NCBI RefSeq assembly: GCF_947242115.1
Contig: NC_074721.1
Location: 2,700,001-2,764,000, forward strand
Source: Biomphalaria glabrata
Lineage: Eukaryota; Mollusca; Gastropoda; Planorbidae
Direction: 5' to 3'
Length of the DNA stretch: 64,000 bases
Positions 8,245 through 20,400 of the stretch are shown here, piece after piece. Every line of letters begins with the position of its first letter. Within the stretch, counting starts at the first letter, position 1. The notes under the pieces were generated by a model. It was not told the DNA's origin. It saw nothing but the letters and a program-made list of their open reading frames with translations, and ran no database searches. A program made the translations under genes and the position numbers.

Positions 8245-11030
8245 AGAACACATTCTTCTTCTTCTTCTTCTAGCTAGCTTTATTGCTGCTGAGCTGTGAG
8301 CTTTTTTGCAGACTGTGCCAATGAAAAAAAGTGTGCTTTTTTCTTCGGTTGTTCAGCACTGCCGTACAGGGTGTTGGTTATGTTGGGCTGTAGTGGAAGT
8401 AGGGTCTGCCTAAGGAGGGTTAGGGAGGGGCATTCAAATAGGATATGGTTTACGGTTTCATAAGGGTGGGCGCAGTGTCTGCAAAGGGGAAGTTGTGTAG
8501 AGTTTATTTTGTTCAGATGATAATTTAATAGAGATGTGTCCTGTTCTTAGTTGGAAAATTGTAGATTGATCTTTGCGGGGGAGGAAGTTAATACTGTCCA
8601 GTTTGTTAGGCGTAGTCATTTCTTTGTACATGGCTCTGCCTGTGTTTCCTGTTGCCCATTGGTTGAGCCACTCCTCATAGTGATTGTTGACTAACATTGA
8701 CTTTAGTGTGAGGTAGTTAACAGGTCTATCTGGTTGTTCCATAGATGAACCTGCCTTTGATAGCTTATCTGCCTTTTCATTTCCCATGATGCTAATGTGT
8801 CCAGGGATCCACTGTAGTATGATATTGATATTTAATTTTGAGATCATCTGGTGGATTATCCCAATTAGTGTTGTCAACTCTCTTGGGCTGTTTGAGGTGC
8901 TGCTGTTAAGTGCTTGCAGAGTAGATTGGGAGTTTGTCAAGACAACAATATCTGATGGTGGTTGCACTCCTTCATATAATTTGTTTTCCACTGTCTGGAG
9001 TGCTATGGTAATTGCCTCAATTTCGGCTTGAAAGTTTGAGCAGTAATCGCCACAGGGTGCACTTATTTCAAAGTGTTTATTTTTAGGGAAGACAAGGAAA
9101 GCACCAAGATCAGCATCGATTGTGGCTTTGAAGGCCAATTCGTCGGTATATATATATATATGTGGGAAGCGTGGTCGAGAGGCTAAGTGCGCTTGAACTT
9201 GGCTTGTCTTAGCTATCTAGAAGGGGGCTCGAGGTTCGACACCCGACTCGGACAGAGTTGCGTTTACTGAGCGCCTAAAGGCAGCACGGAAAACCAACTC
9301 CTAGATACCCCCTCCCCCCCCCCTTACTGGTCCACAAATGAGATTGGACCAAAGCGCTCTGAGCATGCTATAAGCATGAAAGTAGCGCTATATAAAAGCT
9401 ATAATAATAATATGGATAGCTGTTTTTGGATAGCTTTCAATTGTTTAGAGCGTGCCTACTTTGAGCTCAAGTGGATTTGATTCTTTAGTTAAGGTGTTAT
9501 TTAGTAAATGTGTTTTAATGGTTGAATGTTGTTAGTTTAGTCCAGGCGTTATGTTTGAAAATCTGGTAATTTTTTCTCTGTTATTGGGTAGGTGGTGTTT
9601 AAGGGCTAGTCAGTAAGTTGGATCAGAGTTTTTTGCTTTTTTTTTGCTTGTTTTTCCTATTTCTCTGTGTTAGTAGATTATTAGGATGATCGTCCTCCAA
9701 CCTCCTGTATCTCTCTATAGCTTCTAATGCTGCTCTGTTGCGCCTTAACTTAATAGGTTCAATATTGGAGTCTATTTCACAGGCTGCTGTGGGAGTAGTT
9801 CTCATACCTCAAAAATTTAGACCCAAGGCTTGGTTTTGGATTGTGTCTAATGATGATTGATAGGTTTTGTTGGCAGCTATTTGTATGGAGAGACAGTTAT
9901 CCATTACAGATCTGACGTATCATGTGTATAACTGTCTTAAGGTTTTCTTTTCAGCTCCCCAGGATGTTCCTGCTAGGTATTTTATCATGTTTAATCTTTG
10001 TGATGCCTTTTCTTTTAAATCTGCCATAAAGTGTTTTAGAGACAGTCTTTGGTTTAATTTTACACCAAGATATGTTGGATTTTCTTCTTTAATTATTGGT
10101 TTTGAGTCTATTTTTAGGATGTAGTTTCTTTTTGCTGTTTTGTTGCTGCGGCTAAAGATTGAATAAACTGACTTTTCTTTGTTTATTTTCATTTTCCATA
10201 ATTTTGAATACGTGGAGATAGTTGTGAGGGCTCTATTTAGTTTGGATCTAGTCAGCTTGGATATTTCTCTGTAGTCCAAATTAAAAGGTCGTCTGCGTAA
10301 AGTGCCTTATTGACCGAAACGAGGTCCGGGAAGATAAGAGAGTGCAGCTAAGGGCTGAACCTTGTGGTAATCCTTCTTAAAACTTTTTTTTACTAGAGAT
10401 GGCACCTTCGAATCTGGTTTGGATGGTTCTGTTTTAAAAAATGCCCTGATTCAGCTGTACATTCTTCCACGGGTGCCCATTTTTTTCATCTTCAAAAATA
10501 GACCTTTTCTCCTTGTTGCAAATCTATAAATAATGCTGTAGTGTGCTTGTTTTCATGAAACCCTTCTACTGTGTCCTGGATAAAACGAAAGAGGTGGTCT
10601 TCTGTGAGCCAGCTTGTGCATTGTGGAGTGAGCAAGTACTTTCTAGCCACCAATAAAGTCGATTATTGATCATTTTTTTCTGCCTTTTCATTTTGCCAAT
10701 GTTGGGTGTTAGAGATATTGGTCTATAACTTTTTGGGTCTCCAGGTGGTTTATTCTTCTTTAAAATTGGTATTATGTTTGCAGTTCTCCAATCATGTGGT
10801 ATGTCTCCAGTTCTCCATGTATGGTTGATAAAGTTAAGTATACAGTTTTGGGCCTGTGGTCCTAGTCCCCGGATCATTTCATTTGTTATTTTATCGGGTC
10901 CAGGGGATTTTCTTGACTTGAGATTTTTTAGGGCAGTATTGAGCTCGTATAGAGTGAAGGGAGTGATCTGACAGTGTTGACTCGTACTCACCAACGTATT
11001 GATGCTGAAGGCCACCACTTTGGACATTTC
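8245..11030 (-). mobile_element. I/Nimb-type LINE, reverse transcriptase to RNase H, broken
   Basis: The copy is read on the minus strand. 11027-10566 encodes the start of a reverse transcriptase (ALKNLKSRKSPGPDKITNEM, DWRTANIIPILKKNK, YRPISLTPNIGKM). 10279-9920 encodes the palm/thumb end (KMKINKEKS, PTYLGVKLNQRLSLK). 9138-8458 encodes an RNase H domain (SNFQAEIEAI, VLTNSQSTLQAL, WIPGHISIMGNEKAD). An RNase H domain after the reverse transcriptase is characteristic of I-group LINEs. Frame changes and stops between these blocks mean the copy is dead. A family B SINE (9160-9402) is inserted between the RT and RNase H parts. The 3' end lies near 8245, in TTC/GAA-repeat sequence. Related truncated copies lie in two ATIC introns. 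Confidence 0.85.
9160..9402 (+). repeat. tRNA-derived SINE, family B, well-preserved copy
   Basis: The head GTGGGAAGCGTGGTCGAGAGG contains an A box (TGGTCGAGAGG) and the downstream GAGGTTCGACACC is a B box. The spacing fits a tRNA-Leu/Ser-like promoter with a long variable arm. The body ends AAAGCGCTCTGAGCATGC and GTAGCGCTATATAAAAGC, followed by an ATA/ATT tail. It lies inside the I/Nimb LINE, so it is younger than that insertion. Confidence 0.85.
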
Positions 11031-11652
11031 TCAAATCAATCACATTTATTTTTCCAATTGGACATTAAGCTTTCCATGTCCAGAAATTTAGCATTGTAGA
11101 ACGGGAAATAAATTGTCTATGACAGTTCAAAGTGTGTATACATTTTTTTTAACGCACCATGTATATAAGTCTATGAGGAGAATATTGTTATAACTCTGCC
11201 ATCCGCACCGCCACCGTTCAAGACAGTGCAGAAGGTGCGCACTTCTAGAAACCAGACTAGGAAGGATGCATTATTTGTGCATTTACATATATCAGCAGTG
11301 ATCTTCGTATGAAATCTCATGTATTAGGCCTACCGCTAGTTAGCTTGGAAGTCCTGGAGTGCAAGTGTAGTCCATCTTCCATATTGAAATTATTGTGTGC
11401 AACAAACGGAAGACCTGTGAAAAATTGATTCAGCAGTGCTAAAAATAAAATTACATACATAGACCTGTATATATATAGGTCTGTGATTACATACATACAC
11501 CGTATGTTGTTACACCGCATACACCAAAAAGCTAGTTAACTTGTGTTCCCTCCATGTTTGAAAATCTCCAATATCTTGTAGTGTTCGTTTCTTGTCTTAT
11601 TTTCTCTGCACACATCAAGTCGTCTTCTTCTTCTTCTTTCTTATTTTACATG

Positions 11653-11991
11653 TCAGAGGGTTCCGATCAGTAATCCAATATCTGGGATAAACTGCGCAGT
11701 GGTTTCCAGATCAGGCAGCTCTCCGTAGAGTTTTTGTTCCATAGGAAAGTTTTTGGGGCCAGTGTCTTGTTCGGGTCTCTTCATGTAGTAAGCAGCTTTG
11801 AAGGGCATGGTCTGCATTCTCTGGTGATGCTCTACAAGGGCAGGTTTCGCTCGTCCCGACTTTAAGCTTCCGGAACATATGATGTCCCGTTCTGTTGTGT
11901 TCGGTTCTGAGTCGAAAAAGTATGCGTTGGTCATGTCAATGTATCTTACTGGAGTTTCTTGATTGGCATAACTATTGAAAGCAAAAGACAT
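11653..11991 (-). CDS. Small unidentified protein or terminal exon
   Basis: A minus-strand reading frame of 112 codons, beginning MSFAFNSYANQETPV and ending GLLIGTL before TGA, has unbiased, protein-like composition in an otherwise stop-rich area. It is rich in Pro, Met, Tyr and acidic residues, with no signal peptide, membrane helix or motif I recognise. An in-frame stop sits directly before the ATG. The text TTGCTTTCAATAG just inside the start looks like a splice acceptor, so this may instead be the final exon (about 11653-11971) of a longer gene whose other exons I could not find. Short axonemal microtubule inner proteins have this flavour, but that is only an impression. No function assigned. 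Confidence 0.4.
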   Translation of the reverse strand: MSFAFNSYANQETPVRYIDMTNAYFFDSEPNTTERDIICSGSLKSGRAKPALVEHHQRMQTMPFKAAYYMKRPEQDTGPKNFPMEQKLYGELPDLETTAQFIPDIGLLIGTL

Positions 11992-12044
11992 TTATTATGC
12001 TTAGAACAGATACAAAAAGGTAATACATTTGTAACATCTCATTT

Positions 12045-12140
12045 CTTCTTGTGGTCCCGTTCGGGCCGTTGGCCACCAACCAGCTTCCTCCTGGCGTCCC
12101 GGTTCTAGGCGAGCCTTTTCGTCAGCATAACTGCCTCGAC
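12045..12140 (-). repeat. LINE 3' coding tail fragment
   Basis: The minus strand contains GAGGAAGCTGGTTGGTGGCC followed by AACGGCC, matching the end of the LINE at 17820-18175 (GAGGAAGCTGGTCGATGGC). These are the last codons and start of the 3' end of the same endonuclease-reverse transcriptase LINE family. Confidence 0.5.
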
Positions 12141-12564
12141 ATTTCTGAGCCGTCTCACTTTCCTTAAGGGTTGCAGGCAAGGGGCTTCTCTTGTCATGAT
12201 GGGTGCGTGATTAGATAAAGCGGTAAGTTTATTCAAATGAAACAAATCAATACAAGCCAAACTAATTTTTGTTTTATTTCCATACTAATAAAGCATGAAA
12301 GAGATTTATTCATTCATTTATATTTATTCATTTCTATTTAATATAAATGTATATGGCTGCCTTAATCAAATACCTGTTCTTAAGCTATTCCCACGAGCTG
12401 CTTCAGTTGCTTCTTACCTAATCATTGCTAGTAAGTTAGTCAACAGAAGCTGCTAGGAGTGGGTTTATTGAACAAATCATATCATATGGTACTAAGAAAA
12501 AAATGTATCATACTGGTAGTCTAAAATTTGTCTACTCTACAGATTTGTACAAAATTATAGTAAA

Positions 12565-12822
12565 AGTAAATATCCCTTTCAGACCCTACAATCTGATGTA
12601 AAGGTCATCTATTTCTATGGCCAGTGGGTAACAAGGGCCTCATGTGGCCAACCCATGACCAACCACCTTTACTTTCCCCAACTAAAGTCAGGTACCCAAA
12701 AGGATGAACTCTGAGGTGTCATAAAAATCTCACATTTTAATACTCTTGGTCTTCAACGAGATATAAACTCGAGACTCTCAGTTTAGAAGCCAAGAGCTTT
12801 ATCACTCCACCACCACGCCCCA
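12565..12822 (-). repeat. tRNA-derived SINE, family A
   Basis: On the minus strand it shows the head GGGGCGTGGTGGTGGAGTGA, CTTGGCTTCTAAAC, a B-box-like region near GAGTTTATATC, and then TACCTGACTTTAG, GGAAAGTAAAGGTGG, CACATGAGGCCC and GATGACCTTTACATCA. The body words are shared with copies at 28649 and 33660. Confidence 0.75.
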
Positions 12823-12829
12823 TGTACAA

Positions 12830-13038
12830 AATTCTAGTCATAAACAAACATGACACTAAAAGGTTGGCCAATCAAACAATAATTTTTTATTTGTGAAGAA
12901 TCCATTCGATTTATAGCTGTAGCAACATTTGAAATTCTTTGCTTTTGATTCAAACATTTCAAATTGAAAGCGATGATATATTGGCATTATCAGCTTTAAG
13001 GATTAATTTTATTTTAATAATTATATACCAGACATATC

Positions 13039-13074
<36 letters not shown>

Positions 13075-14429
13075 AATTGCCATGTTCAATTGTTATCAAT
13101 ATCTTCAAATTAATTTGCAACTTAACTGCTTAATAATAAAAAAAAATTTCCCTGGATTTAGGCATTACCTCCCTTATACTGCTCATACTTGAAAAAAAAA
13201 AGTTGCTTCATCAATTTGTCATACAATGTGATAAGAAAAGTTCATTTTAATTTCAAGTCAACTAGTTCAAAACTATTTCAATGAATTTACCATAGATGAC
13301 AAACAAAAATGTGTATTTAAAAATAAAAACAATATCAAACTAAACCATGACAAACATTCAAGTAATGTATATTTGAAACGCTAATTATATATTCAAAACA
13401 CTGAATTAGTGTCCACTAAAGAATTACCCTAGGAGAGGCCAAATGTTTATACATTATGCTAATCAAAGCAACTTCTGAAATTTTAGCATGAAACTTGATC
13501 AGAAAAAATACTTTGATCTAGCAGAACTTACACACGAGATTGAGACACAAGGGTTACAAAGAATGGCACCTATAGTGAATGAAAAAGATTTCTCCCAGAA
13601 GTCAGCATTGAAGCAGTTTCTCTTTACCCCCAACTTCTGTCTAACACTAGAAAACAACACCACACATTTTTCAGAGTCCTTGTCATTTCATGGTATAACC
13701 ATGCAGTAGAATAAGTAACAGAAAGTCTATTAACTACATTGGACCAACAATCCCATATCATCCACAGACAGTATCATGCAGGGCTTACATTAACCCAAGT
13801 CATCCACAGATAAACAGTGTGACACAGCTGACACACATTATCACAAGTCACCAACAGACAAGCTAATAACATTAGAGGATCACAAGCTTATGATTTTAAG
13901 AAGTACAATGTCAAATTGTTTGTGTTTATAGAATTTGAATGTTCACTAATAAAACTAAAATTAAGATCTATATTTACACGATTGTATCAATGGCACTAAA
14001 AACAAAGTCACAACTGTTCCATTTGTAACCATCGTAATGTTTTCTTTTCACTAATTTTACTACTTGCTTATAATAGAGCAAGAAATTTATTTCAATCCTG
14101 AGTTAATAACTCACAACTTTCATTACCATTTCAGCTGACACTCAGCATTCAGTTTGAGCAAATGATGACATTTGACTTAAAGATATAAAAAAATGTTCCT
14201 AAACATCTCATAGAGATAAGAACTTTAATCTAGATGAATGGTGGATGCTAAATAAATACTTCTCAATGAACCAAGTTCAGTCTCATTTCATACTGTACTA
14301 CGCTACACGCAAATGTCACAAATTTACTGATACATAGATTTACAGCCTTATGATGAGGATCTCATGTCTAAATTAGTTCTAAATTAAAATTACAATGCCA
14401 ATGTACTTAAAACTAGGAACTAGCAAACA
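12830..14429. other. AT-rich stretch without recognised genes; PDSS1 3' side
   Basis: The stretch is AT-rich with a long poly-A run near 13041-13070. No plausible coding exon was recognised; the short frame at 13488-13709 has no recognisable content. A minus-strand AATAAA (TTTATT at 14086-14091) could serve as the PDSS1 polyadenylation signal, about 340 bases after the stop codon. Confidence 0.5.
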
Positions 14430-17400
14430 TTAACTCTTTCTCTCCAGCAATATTCTAGCTAGACGCTCAAGAGCCAACCTGGCATCTGATGCCCTGAACT
14501 CTTGTAAGCTTTTGATTGCTTCCTGGCTGTGTTGGGAGGCCAGGAGTTTTGTCTGTTGGACTCCCTCACTCTGAGGACAAGCAAAAAAAAAAAAGTCGTT
14601 ACATTTGTGATTACCAAAGTACTAATTATAACTGGAGTCCACAATGAAAAGTGAACTTTATATTAAACATAAGACTGTGTTAAAAGCTGTTTACTTTGGC
14701 CACCAAATGTCGAGCAGTTTCTACATCTCCATCTACTGTAAACCTTCTCATTATCATTGGATGTAATTCTGGGAACTGAAACAAAACAAGCAAAATTTTG
14801 AAAATCTTTTTTAAAAACAAAAGCTTATCTAAAGGGGAAGAACTACGCTCTTAAAACTATATCAATGATATCAAACTAAATAGTTAATTACCAAAAATTC
14901 ATTGACTAATTGGTTGTTTTTTTATTTATTTATGTTTTATTAGGTACAATAAATACTTGTTTAAAGTATCAACTTGATCGGTATATGCGTGAAGGAGAAA
15001 TAGCATTATCAATTATATAAGGGGTCTAAACCAAACAAATTTAGCCATATCTGTAAATACTGAAGCATTAGTTTCCCTCGTTGCAATTAAGCAAAAATAT
15101 TTAATTACCAGTAATTAATTGACTATTTGGTTACTTTTTTTTTTTTAATTGATTCATATCTTGTCTATACCAATGAGTAATTGTGCGAAGTTTGAACTTG
15201 ATCTGAGAATGGGTGTGGGAGAACAAAAAGTGTACACACTTTTACCAGACAGACACAGTGAGTTTAAATAAGCTTTGTAAAAAAACAAAAGTATTTTGTA
15301 GAATTCAAAAAAAGTTACGCTTGGACTGAGAAATTAAAATAAGGATAAAACCCTAACCCTGTCTGATTTGTGATTCACACATGTAAGAGAAGAACAAACC
15401 CCAGCTGCTCAGCTATACACCCACAAACTTTTACTCTTTAGGTTCAACTCTTGAAGCAACAACAGAGATTATAGTTCAACTTCTCTCTTTATAGTTCTTT
15501 TGTTCACTAGAATTCTAAGCTAATAAATTTGCAATTCAAATAATGTGGATATTAGTCTTCAAAAAATGTCAGTCATGAGTTATTATTTATTATTACAGGT
15601 AGTTTTTTTTTTCTTTTTGTTTTGGCTTATGTAAAGAACAACAAAGAATTATATATGCGCGTAATTACAAAGCTGCTACAAGGATTGAAAACACAGAAAA
15701 TTAAGGGGCTCATTGATCAGGGTGAAAATGTGCACAATAGTAAATATATCTAAAATACATTTCCCTCCTCCTTTCTTATATAAATGTAACTGAGGATATG
15801 CCAACTTTATATCATTGTAATCCATAAAGAAAAAAAGGCCGCAGGCAAACCTTAAAACAAGATGTTTTTCCACAGTGGCTAAAAAAAAAAAGGTGTGGTC
15901 ACTATTAGAAAGTAAAGCACCCCTTTCAGACATTGCAATCTATAGAACAGATGATGTAAAGGTTATCTGTTTCTATGGTAGAAGGTTAATAAGGGTGTCA
16001 TGTGGCCAGCACAACAACTAACAGTCTTTACTTTCCCCAACTGTCAGGTACCCATTAGAGTTGGGTGGACTTAGGGCATCCTAAAAATCATAAAATTCAA
16101 AATACCAGTCAGTCTTCCCCAAGATTTGGGTTAAAAAAAACAAGTGCTTTATCACTCAGCCACCACGACCCTGGGTTCACTAGTGAGCTAACAAAAAATA
16201 CATTGAGTTGCAGCACTCAGCTCTTTCTACACAGAAACTTACTTCTTGAGCAGCAAACAAAACTGGAGCAGTAGCCAACCCTAACTTGAGATCTGCAGCT
16301 GTAGGTTTCCCCATCACCAGTTCACTTGATACGAAGTCCAACAAGTCATCAACAAGCTAAACAATTGTCAAGAACAATAACTTTTACTTTCTTTGAAACA
16401 CTTTAACAATTTTTTTTTCTTATTCTTTCTGATTAAATATGAATTAGCAAGTAATAAAAGACTTGTTCAAGAATCTCATCCTTAAAAGACAAATACAATC
16501 ATGAAATTGAAAATAATGAGACTTTTCTCTGCCGACACTTATGTAAATGTCTCTGCTTTGAGCATAGTTAATTTTTAGTCTAAAATCTTAAAAGTCATCT
16601 TTCTCTAGCACTATAATCCCAAGAAAAAAAAAATTATTTACTTAATGCAGCGTTTGCAGATTTATAGTTTTAAATTTGAATTTTGTAAATATTCATTTTA
16701 TCAAGAGCATTTTTTGTACTTAAGTACTCTTAGTTCACTATGATATGTATTTAATTGAACAAGACTTGAATTATTTCTGTACAAAAATGACACTTAATAA
16801 CTGCTTCATATTTGTTTCAAAAGTCATCCAGTAAAAAAAATAAAATAGACAATAAGTGTTTTTTTTTAACTGAAATTACTTCTTAAAATGCCAATACAAA
16901 AAAAGGAAATTGAATCAAACACCCACAGATTCTTACAGAAAGGGAGATATATTACAAATCTAATCATTACAATGAGCTTCTAATTCCATATTTATTTAGA
17001 TGAAAAACAGAGTTAAAACCAAGAACAAAAAAAAAGTATTTGTATAGTAGAGAAACATTCGATCAAAAGAACTACTACTTTATGATTTATTAATTTAGAA
17101 ATTTTTTTTTTCAAGTAATCTCTGAATTTTCAAAATGTATTAAGAAGAAGAAAATACATACACTTAAAAAAACAAACCATTTTTGGCATTTTTTTTTGCT
17201 TTACCTCATAATTTATTTTTTTTTTAAAAATCAGCTGTGAATACCAGTCTCTGTACCCTGTTTACAATTATTCTTTTTAATTAAAACTTATTTTTAAAGT
17301 TTCTTGAAAAAAAAACAGACTTACTAATTTTAAAGATGATTTAAAAAAAAATTATTAATATGGTGATTTAGAAATAAACTAACCGAGCTAAAGAAATTTA

Positions 17401-20400
17401 CTGTAACAGTTTGCAAGACAAAATAAAATAGTCGTAACCACAACGTCTGGTTCAGAAAGTCGAAAGACGTGTGAACAAAAAACAGTAAATGTAAACATAA
17501 CTGGCTAACAAAATAATCTTACCTGACAACGATAACTAAGATGCCTAGTTTAATCACACACCTGAAATGCAATGCCAAGATTTCTGCCATACTGGTACGC
17601 CTTCTCTGACATGTAATCATCACACTGTCCAAGAATGGCTACCTACATGCCCAAAGGGAAATAGTAAAACAAATACTGTTTGTAGATCTCTATGTTACAA
17701 ACAATATACAATATTCAACATAGTGTTGAAAAAATATTTGAAAAATGCACATAATAATGAAAGTGAGGATAATTTCATTGCAAAGGTCATCTCAATTTAT
17801 CTCTGTCTGTGGTTTTGTATAGTCATATGCCATCGACCAGCTTCCTCCAGGCATCTGGGTTATGGGCAAGTCTCTCCAAATGCCCCCACATCTTGCCCAT
17901 CTACTTCTAAATTGATGCGGCTCATATTCCTAGGCCATCCCCTCTTCGTTGAGGTTCCAGCTAAGTGCTTGCCTCGCTAAGTTGGATGCAGGCTTGCGAA
18001 GGGTGTGGCCTATCCATCTCCAGCGTCTCTGAAGGATATCTACTTCAATGGGCTCTTTTGTTCTTTGCCACAGGCAGTCATTGATGAATACCTGGACTTT
18101 TTTCATGGTGGTGACTGCTCTATAAAGTGTTAAAGGCTTAAAAATGATGTTGAAAAGCCTGATCTTGGTGGTGGTGCTAATGTACAAGTGAGAAAATGAG
18201 ACTTTGTTATGTAAGCACAGGAGGGGCTTCATATTAAAGCTTTTTATATTCTTTATACTTTTTATATTCTTTATACTTTTTATATTCTTTATACTTTTTA
18301 TATTCTTTATACTTTTATATTCTTTATACTTTGTATATTCTTTATACTTTTTATATTCTAATTACTATTCTCAACAATGTTGCAGTACTCTAACAATAAA
18401 AAAATAACTATTACAGAATATATTTCAAGTGAATACAAATAAGACTAGTAGAAGGCTTTCAGAATACAACTAAACTGATGCTATTATCAGGCAGGAGGTG
18501 TGGTGGCTGAGCGGTAAAGCGCTTGGCTTCCAAACTAGGATTCCAGGATTGAATCCTGGGATTTTAAAATTTCTAATGGGTACCCGACATGAGTTTGGGG
18601 AAAAGTGAAGGCAGTGGTTCGCTGTGATGGAAACATGACACCCTCGCTAACTGTGGGCTATAGAAACAGATGACTTTTACATCCTAACAACATGCTATGA
18701 ATACTTACAGCTTTACAGGTGTTAGCAATCAGGCTAGCAGTTTTTTTGTAAGTTTTCTTTAAATAATGTGAGAATCTTTCATTTTCATCTTCTTTAGAAC
18801 CAAGTTGCATAAACTCTCCTGAAAAGAGAAAATACATTGGTTATTTTGTGCTGTCAGAACATCTATTCTTATCAATTACAGACGTTACTTCAAGAGAGAT
18901 GATAATTATTTCATGTTTCAATCTAGTCATGCATGTCAATCAGTGACTAAACTCTGCCAAGTCATTTGTTTTCCTGGCTGATTCAGGCAATCCATTCCAT
19001 TCTCTAATGGCACTAGGGAAGAAAAAGCACTTGTAGGAATTAGTCCTAGCATACGGAATAAGAAATGTGCCCCTAACATATGATAATGTTTAATGTAAAC
19101 ATTATAGTATATACCTTCAAGTCTACAGAAACTAGGAGCCCCAAAAAATGTCTGTCATATAAATAATTATTATACAAGTTATAAGATTATTTTTAGATCA
19201 TTGAATTATCATTGTTTTAAAAATAATTAAACAGTTGAGTAAAATAAAAACTTTTGGTTCTATGTAAAATAACTAATAACTAAATAACTAATAAGTAAGT
19301 GTTATTTACATGTAAAAAATAAAATGGAAGCACAAGAATCTTCTATTGTTTAGTGAGAAAATGACAAATGATCTGACCAGGGCACCAACCACGGACTTAT
19401 GATTTGGCACACATGCCTAACAGTAACAAGCTTCACATTTATATTTTCTGCCTGCTCATTGAAGCGCCTATGTTAGTGTTGTTGTTCTGTCGAACAGTCC
19501 CTGTATATAACATTGGTGTCAGTCTATTGAATTTGTATTTTCATTTACAGCTTAATGGCTACCCACTTGCTGTAGTACCTATATATTGGAGCAGGACTAG
19601 GTAACTGTATTATTTGTAGCAATCATGATGGTTGGAATGCACCTCTCATAATTAAATTGCCCCTAGGCAGGGATACAGAGTGTCACAACATGCAGATGAT
19701 ATGACGTGTTGTTATGCCGGGGATTTTACTTGAATTCAATAGTTAACAAAAATGACGATCTAGAATTACAATTGACGATTCTTTTGATAAAACAAAACTC
19801 TGGAACTTTATTTAAATATAACGTAAGTACAGTTTATGTACAAATTACAAATCAATGAGCATGGAACATATTACAAAGGCTTTTCAAACAGAGCTCTTAG
19901 AAACGTGACTGTCTACAAGGACATTATTTATTCGACTGGCGTTACTTTCTTACTCCCCGCCAATTCTCTGGCGCTAACTCTTTTCAAAAAATGTCTTTGT
20001 TTAATTTCAAATCAACCAATAGATTTCAGACATACTAACCACGTCCCTTGGGTAAATCCTGACGTGATGTCAAGTGTCTAAATTTTAGGGGTAAATCCCA
20101 AGGCTCATGTCGAGGGCTTATATTTTCTTTTAAAAGTGAAATGTACAAACAATTCTATAATGTAATCTGTGACACAGAGTTAGAGGCTCTTGTTAGGACT
20201 TGCCTTTAGTTCAACATATTATATTCATTATTTGTTAACATCAGTCAAGGGGAATCATTCAAGATACTCATATAAACAATGTCAACATTATTTTCTCTCT
20301 TTAAAAACATTGTAGTCTTTGTGTAACATGTACATGAGTCATTGCTTAAACACCAAGCTTGACATGTTAACTATGCCAATTTAGTGGCTTTTATATACGG

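Noticed and set aside
13488-13709. 73-codon plus-strand reading frame downstream of PDSS1
   Set aside because: No homology recognised, no splice context, and length within chance expectation.
18494-18565. tRNA-like heads of family A and B SINEs as functional tRNA genes
   Set aside because: They have A and B boxes but do not form a complete cloverleaf and are followed by a shared non-tRNA body; only 44383-44456 folds properly.
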